This document shows, piece after piece, positions 6,818-9,886 of a DNA stretch of 9,886 nt (position 1 is the first letter of the stretch; every line of letters begins with the position of its first letter). Below the pieces are notes generated by a model. That model was not told where the DNA came from. It saw nothing but the letters and a program-made list of their open reading frames with translations, and did no database searches. The stretch lies in NCBI GenBank assembly GCA_035529155.1, contig DATKXF010000034.1, positions 1 to 9,886 on the forward strand, in the 5' to 3' direction. The stretch comes from JAAEEP01 sp035529155. Its GTDB lineage: Archaea; Thermoplasmatota; Thermoplasmata; Methanomassiliicoccales; JAAEEP01. Position numbers and translations under genes: made by a program.

Positions 6818-7084
6818 CTAAAATCCTGGAAATTCATTTTCAAGGATTTGTCTTACCGAGACAGGATAGCAATATTCACACTCAAGGTCGCTGTATTCCT
6901 GCTCCTCAAGAAATTCAAGCCAATCCTTGATCTCATGTGCCAGCCCAACGGCATCTAGTCTTTCACCCGTCAGGGATGAATCGAGGGAGATAAGCATAGT
7001 CCTCATGCATCCACACTTCCTGCATTTGTTTTGGTTCATTCCAGCAGTAAGCTCGTTTCTTATTTCGGATATCGCTTTGGCCAC
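6818..7084 (-). CDS. Small CxxC metal-binding protein of unknown function
   Basis: An 88-residue protein with two cysteine clusters separated by a helical middle part: Cys21, Cys24 and Cys26 in NKCRKCGCM, and Cys69 and Cys72 in LECEYCYP. The spacing suggests one zinc or Fe-S site bridging the two ends. A CRKCGCM...CEYCYP arrangement feels similar to a small cysteine-rich module seen in some anaerobe and methanogen proteins, but I cannot name the family. The start is GTG 7084, not the in-frame TTG 7090: GGTGAT at 7095-7090 overlaps the TTG and is spaced for the GTG, the same layout as at iscU. A TATA-like box lies about 65 bases upstream. It stands alone, divergent from the HepT-like gene and tandem with the kinase 386 bases downstream. 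Cysteine pattern, ribosome site and promoter together argue that it is real. Confidence 0.78.
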   Translation of the reverse strand: MAKAISEIRNELTAGMNQNKCRKCGCMRTMLISLDSSLTGERLDAVGLAHEIKDWLEFLEEQEYSDLECEYCYPVSVRQILENEFPGF

Positions 7085-7089
7085 TATCA

Positions 7090-7095
7090 ATCACC
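7090..7095 (-). promoter_or_regulatory. Ribosome binding site that sets the GTG start of the CxxC gene
   Basis: GGTGAT lies 5 bases before GTG 7084-7082 and overlaps the alternative TTG at 7090-7088, so the GTG is the start. Confidence 0.6.
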
Positions 7096-7147
7096 GCCTT
7101 CCATTATAATGACCGGTTCGTAGATGTGATGAATCGACCCCAATTAT

Positions 7148-7156
7148 CCATATAAG
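7148..7156 (-). promoter_or_regulatory. Candidate TATA box of the CxxC gene
   Basis: CTTATATGG on the minus strand, about 65 bases before the GTG start, giving a predicted leader of about 40 bases, similar to adhA. Confidence 0.4.
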
Positions 7157-7211
7157 GCTCCGGTAGAAGGCATTTGAATCTTGATTGACTTGGATTTCAA
7201 TACCCCTCCAT

Positions 7212-7269
7212 GGGAATTTGGTATCTGGTTTGGGGACTCTCGATCTCATCCTGTTAATACCAAATACCC
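7212..7269. repeat. Imperfect inverted repeat between divergent genes
   Basis: Arms 7212-7224 and 7257-7269 pair at 12 of 13 positions: GGG, one mismatch, then the perfect 9-base ATTTGGTAT/ATACCAAAT. The loop is 32 bases. It sits between the minus-strand TATA candidate at 7148-7156 and a plus-strand candidate (ATATAGTTT, 7281-7289) that would serve the HepT-like gene. An operator for one or both genes, or a transcribed hairpin, are both possible. Confidence 0.5.
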
Positions 7270-7336
7270 GCTTCTAGTGGATATAGTTTCTTACGACAGA
7301 CAGATGTAAGAAGGTTGCCCTCAGTAATAGTAGTGG

Positions 7337-7762
7337 ATGATACCCAACCTTGACCGCGGCGAGCAATATGAGGAGAAGTTCATTTCCGTGGTTGAAGCTC
7401 TGGAATCCATTCCTGATCATCCAGAGCTAATGCTCCAGAAGGTGGACACATTCGAGAAGCTCCATCTCTCCATTGAAGCAATCATGGATGTGGCGAACAT
7501 GGTCCTAGAGGATCTGGGAGAGGACCTTGGTGAGGATTTCGAGAATGTGACAAAGCTGGAACAGCTGGGCATCATCGATTCTACACTGGCCAACAGACTC
7601 ATCCGATGCACCGGCCTGAAGAAGCTATTCGATTACCGCTACGACGGATTCGATGATAGACTTGCATTGAATTCCGTGACCGAGATAAGGGAAACAATCT
7701 ATGGATTCATGGACATCATCGACGGGTACCTGGAGGAGTTCGAAGGGGAGAATGGTTACTGA
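7337..7762 (+). CDS. DUF86/HepT-like protein without the HepT catalytic motif
   Basis: A 141-residue, mostly helical acidic protein. The core KLHLSIEAIMDVANMVLE (41-58), followed by LEQLGIIDSTLANRLIRCTGLKK (74-96), matches the DUF86/HepT fold (usually LAIEACIDIANH...GLRNxLVHxY). HepT toxins pair with the nucleotidyltransferase antitoxin MntA, and the active-site motif is R-x4-6-H. Here the aligned stretch reads GLKKLFDYRY, so Arg is Lys95, the following Asn is Lys96 and the His is Tyr100. No MntA-like gene (GSxxxGxxxxxSDxD) is present in the window. A short duplication, LGEDLGED, occurs at 60-67. It is probably not an active HepT-type toxin; a structural or regulatory HEPN-like role is possible. 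The start is ATG 7337 without a strong ribosome site; a TATA-like ATATAG lies about 55 bases upstream. The C-terminal third (103-141) is less family-like. Confidence 0.75.
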   Translation: MIPNLDRGEQYEEKFISVVEALESIPDHPELMLQKVDTFEKLHLSIEAIMDVANMVLEDLGEDLGEDFENVTKLEQLGIIDSTLANRLIRCTGLKKLFDYRYDGFDDRLALNSVTEIRETIYGFMDIIDGYLEEFEGENGY

Positions 7763-7944
7763 AACACTCCCATGACTTTTTCCTCTAATGTGCAAGCCTA
7801 TTTTCTTCCTGAGGAGGTCAAGGAAACCATTCATTCTCGTCATTGAATGTATGTGTTGAGTAGTTCCTGGAGAGAAATAGTCACCTTGAATGTCAAATCG
7901 GCTCAATTACAAAGTGTGAAATACCACTGGTTACCATGGATTAT

Positions 7945-7990
7945 GGGGATCTTGTTTAGTAATTTTATTTCCTGCCAACAAGCGATCCCC
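7945..7990. promoter_or_regulatory. Inverted repeat flanking the likely TATA box of the protease gene
   Basis: Arms 7945-7956 (GGGGATCTTGTT) and 7977-7990 (AACAAGCGATCCCC) give 12 pairs with a 2-base bulge. The 20-base spacer holds TAATTTTATTT (7960-7970), which is correctly placed as a TATA box: transcription would start near 7988-7992 and the ATG is at 8016. An operator that blocks or recruits the transcription machinery is the simplest reading. The rest of 7763-8015 shows no gene. Confidence 0.45.
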
Positions 7991-8015
7991 TCAGCTGAAA
8001 GAAGGTAAACATAGA

Positions 8016-8843
8016 ATGTCATCTGACAATAAGAGTTCCAGATTATCAATCACATTCATCTTTGGAATCGTTACCATACTTCTTGCCGGCTCACTGTTCA
8101 TGGGAACCGCATCTGCCATCACCAACGGACAACCCGATGGTGACGGGCATCCAGCGGTATGCGCAGTGGCCGTCTTCGACGATACATTCGCTTATATCGG
8201 ATTTGGTTCTGGCACTCTCATTTCGCCCAATGTGGTTCTTACGGCAGGGCACGTTACCGATTTAGCATACATCACCGTTGTATATTTCGGGGAAGATGTC
8301 ATGAACAGTCCTGAATTCATGGTCCTTGGAGCCCCTCACACCTATCCTGGATTCTTCATGTCACCGTCCATGGCGGGTGGTCTCTTCAACTTCCATGGAG
8401 ATGTTGGAGTTATAGTTCTTGATGAGGCAGTTCCTAACAGTGTGGTCAGCCCCGCCGAATATGGCGTGCTGCCCGATGTAGGAATGGTCGACACTTTGAC
8501 GAAGAAGGCCCAGGTGGACATTGTAGGATACGGTTTTCAGGAAATTATCACTGGAGAGGGAAGCCCCTACTGGGATGGATTCCTAACCAGATACAACGGC
8601 ACCTGCGAGTTCATCAGGTCCAACTATGTGGCAAGTGATGAATTCATGAAACTTTCCAGCAACCCGTCCAATGACAAGGGCGGAACGTCCTACGGGGATT
8701 CCGGAGGACCGATTCTAATGCATGGTACAAACACCATTTTGGGAATCACATCATTCGGACCGAGTTACTGGTGCAAGAGTACCTGGTACGCATTCAGAGT
8801 TGACACAGATCCTGTTCTCAACTGGATCAACTCGTTCCTCTAG
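8016..8843 (+). CDS. Secreted chymotrypsin-fold (S1 family) serine protease
   Basis: A 275-residue exported protease. A signal peptide is visible: basic N-terminus to Arg9, hydrophobic core 11-29, and cleavage expected after TASA at Ala34. Cleavage would expose ITNG, which resembles the IVGG mature N-terminus of S1 proteases, so no separate propeptide seems to be needed. The catalytic triad is complete: His79 in LTAGHV, Asp129 in HGDVGVIVLD and Ser229 in GDSGGP, with Asp228 to bind the new N-terminus. The residue six before the serine is Gly223, not the Asp of trypsin, so trypsin-like Arg/Lys specificity is not expected. There are only three cysteines (49, 197, 253); the Cys pair around the catalytic His is absent. 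The start is ATG 8016 with GAAGG about 10 bases upstream. It stands alone and is convergent with the hydrogenase gene. S1 proteases are sparse in archaea, so acquisition from bacteria is possible. Confidence 0.92.
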   Translation: MSSDNKSSRLSITFIFGIVTILLAGSLFMGTASAITNGQPDGDGHPAVCAVAVFDDTFAYIGFGSGTLISPNVVLTAGHVTDLAYITVVYFGEDVMNSPEFMVLGAPHTYPGFFMSPSMAGGLFNFHGDVGVIVLDEAVPNSVVSPAEYGVLPDVGMVDTLTKKAQVDIVGYGFQEIITGEGSPYWDGFLTRYNGTCEFIRSNYVASDEFMKLSSNPSNDKGGTSYGDSGGPILMHGTNTILGITSFGPSYWCKSTWYAFRVDTDPVLNWINSFL

Positions 8844-8914
8844 AGTTCAGGAATCGTGGTCTCGAAACCCTCTATTCCATTTTCTTCATTGGAGGTAGAG
8901 TGTTCGCCATAATT

Positions 8915-8929
8915 ATCTCATTTAGAGAT
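8915..8929. terminator. Weak hairpin between convergent genes
   Basis: ATCTC-ATTTA-GAGAT, a 5-base stem, lies in the 178-base gap between the protease stop and the hydrogenase stop. It may help end one or both transcripts; the evidence is position only. Otherwise 8844-9021 shows nothing convincing. Confidence 0.25.
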
Positions 8930-9021
8930 TGGACGGGACCAAAGATCTGCCAATCGGTGCGGTACACCCAGGATCCGTCTGCTCCACTTTGACTCGCTCC
9001 AGATGAGGTCTTGCCATTAGT

Positions 9022-9886
9022 TCAGCGAAGTACTCTATCCAGGAGGTTGCCATCAGAGTCATATATACGGGCGTCAAGGGCCATCCTGCCCAAAGCATGG
9101 GTTGAACAGCTCAAGCATGGGTCGAAGGCACGGATGACGGTCTCGATCCTGTTGAGAAGCCCCTCACTGATCTTGCTCCCATCGATGTATCTCTTTGCCA
9201 CCTGAGTAACCGCCTTGTTGAAGGCGGTATTGCAGTGCTCTGTAGCTATTATCATATTGACCCAGGTGGTCATACCCTGCTCGTCGACCTTGTAGTGGTG
9301 GATGAGGGTGCCCCTAGGAGCCTCGGCCACTCCTACGCCCTCGCTTCTGTTCAAAGAGGCTTTGGACCACACTCGTTCGGAGAGGATCTCAGGGTCCTCG
9401 AGTAGGTCCCTTGCGTGTTCGATGCAGAAGAGGATCTCTATCAAGCGTGCATAATGGTAGTGGAAGGTGCTCTGGACGATCCCATTCTCACCCAGCTTCT
9501 TGAATTCCTTGAGTTCCTCATCAGCGAGTGGCGTGCCGCAGTGAGATGATATATTGAGCCTCGCCAGGGGTCCGACTCTGTATGTCCCCTCTGGATATCC
9601 CAAGGGCTCGTAGTAAGGGAACTTCATATATGACCAGGGTTCCACAGCCTCCTTTATGTATTCAAAGTACCGCCCTGGGTCGAGCTGATCTGCGACAATT
9701 CTTCCTTTTGGGTCGATGATTCTGAGCTTGCCATCGTAGTGCTCGAGTCCTCCCTCTGGATTCACCAGACCCATGTAGTAGGATGGGAAATCACCAAGAC
9801 TCTTGGTCCCTTCATCTAGTTTCTCCAAGAGGTCCTTGAACATTGAAATGGTCCCAACCGTTATGTCCAAAGCCTCGGGGAGGTTG
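9022..9886 (-). CDS. mvhA: Group 3 NiFe-hydrogenase large subunit, MvhA-like (5' end cut by window edge)
   Basis: The C-terminal 287 residues of a cytosolic NiFe-hydrogenase catalytic subunit. In methanogens the Mvh (F420-non-reducing) enzyme splits hydrogen and feeds electrons to heterodisulfide reductase. The C-terminal nickel-binding motif is complete: DPCLSCSTH, with both Ni/Fe-ligating cysteines and the histidine after which the maturation protease normally cuts. A 24-residue tail (ALGRMALD...) follows. Other landmarks fit group 3c: YYMGLV and YDGKLRIIDP near the visible N-terminus, EPWSYMKFPYY, YHYARLIEILF, EAPRGTLIHHYKV and NMIIATEHCN. The reading frame stays open to the window edge (NLPEALDITVGT), so the TTG at 9870 is internal, not the start. 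The N-terminal RxCGxC half lies outside. No mvhB-like polyferredoxin gene follows; the next gene downstream is the convergent protease. Group 3b sulfhydrogenase alpha is the main alternative and is less likely given the motif details. Confidence 0.93.
   Translation of the reverse strand, partial: NLPEALDITVGTISMFKDLLEKLDEGTKSLGDFPSYYMGLVNPEGGLEHYDGKLRIIDPKGRIVADQLDPGRYFEYIKEAVEPWSYMKFPYYEPLGYPEGTYRVGPLARLNISSHCGTPLADEELKEFKKLGENGIVQSTFHYHYARLIEILFCIEHARDLLEDPEILSERVWSKASLNRSEGVGVAEAPRGTLIHHYKVDEQGMTTWVNMIIATEHCNTAFNKAVTQVAKRYIDGSKISEGLLNRIETVIRAFDPCLSCSTHALGRMALDARIYDSDGNLLDRVLR

Noticed and set aside
6740..6830. Possible tRNA or C/D box RNA after the TATA-like box
   Set aside because: No cloverleaf, no GGTTCRA-type T loop, and the C and D boxes do not fit; not supported.
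7625..7906. 93-codon minus-strand open frame
   Set aside because: Mostly antisense to the HepT-like gene, with no promoter or ribosome site seen.
8922..9017. 31-residue minus-strand open frame right after mvhA
   Set aside because: Too short, no family pattern and no clear ribosome site; probably not a gene.

Overview
This window looks archaeal. A group 3 (Mvh-type) NiFe-hydrogenase large subunit runs off the right edge. The PAS/GAF sensor kinase has the archaeal-style H-box RHDILNQ. Several genes have TATA-like boxes about 40-60 bases before the start codon, and many starts are preceded by a GGTGAT or GAGGTG ribosome binding site. A methanogen-related or Thermoplasmatota-like anaerobe of moderate GC would fit, but the lineage is inference.

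Layout from left to right. (1) 1-989, minus strand: a zinc-dependent alcohol dehydrogenase missing only its last few residues. (2) 1164-3650, minus strand: a compact four-gene sulfur-trafficking operon read tusA > dsrE2 > iscS-like > iscU. The genes overlap or lie within 11 bases of each other. (3) 3651-4082: a non-coding stretch with the likely tusA promoter and a long imperfect inverted repeat. (4) 4083-6431, minus strand: a soluble 782-residue histidine kinase with three PAS domains, one GAF domain and unusual cysteine clusters. (5) 6432-6817: an AT-rich intergenic region full of small palindromes. (6) 6818-7084, minus strand: a small protein with CxxC motifs. (7) 7337-7762, plus strand: a DUF86/HepT-like protein without the HepT catalytic motif. 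(8) 8016-8843, plus strand: a secreted chymotrypsin-fold serine protease. (9) 9022-9886, minus strand: the C-terminal two thirds or so of the hydrogenase large subunit, convergent with the protease.

The most notable system is the sulfur operon. The NifS/IscS-like protein keeps the fold, the mobile-loop catalytic cysteine (Cys326) and the substrate arginine (Arg352). It has lost the PLP Schiff-base lysine (Thr206) and four other PLP-contacting residues: Asp104, Gln155, His183 and Ala203 replace His, Asn, Gln and Ser. It therefore probably cannot work as a normal PLP cysteine desulfurase. It is co-transcribed with two persulfide carriers (TusA and DsrE2) and with an IscU scaffold fused to a MIP18/DUF59-like domain. 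A reasonable hypothesis is a PLP-independent sulfur relay in which sulfur from sulfide, polysulfide or another desulfurase passes along TusA and DsrE2 to the cysteine of the IscS-like protein and then to IscU. The kinase, CxxC protein, HepT-like protein and protease have no obvious link to that pathway. Redox sensing by the kinase would fit an anaerobic hydrogen- and sulfur-using lifestyle.
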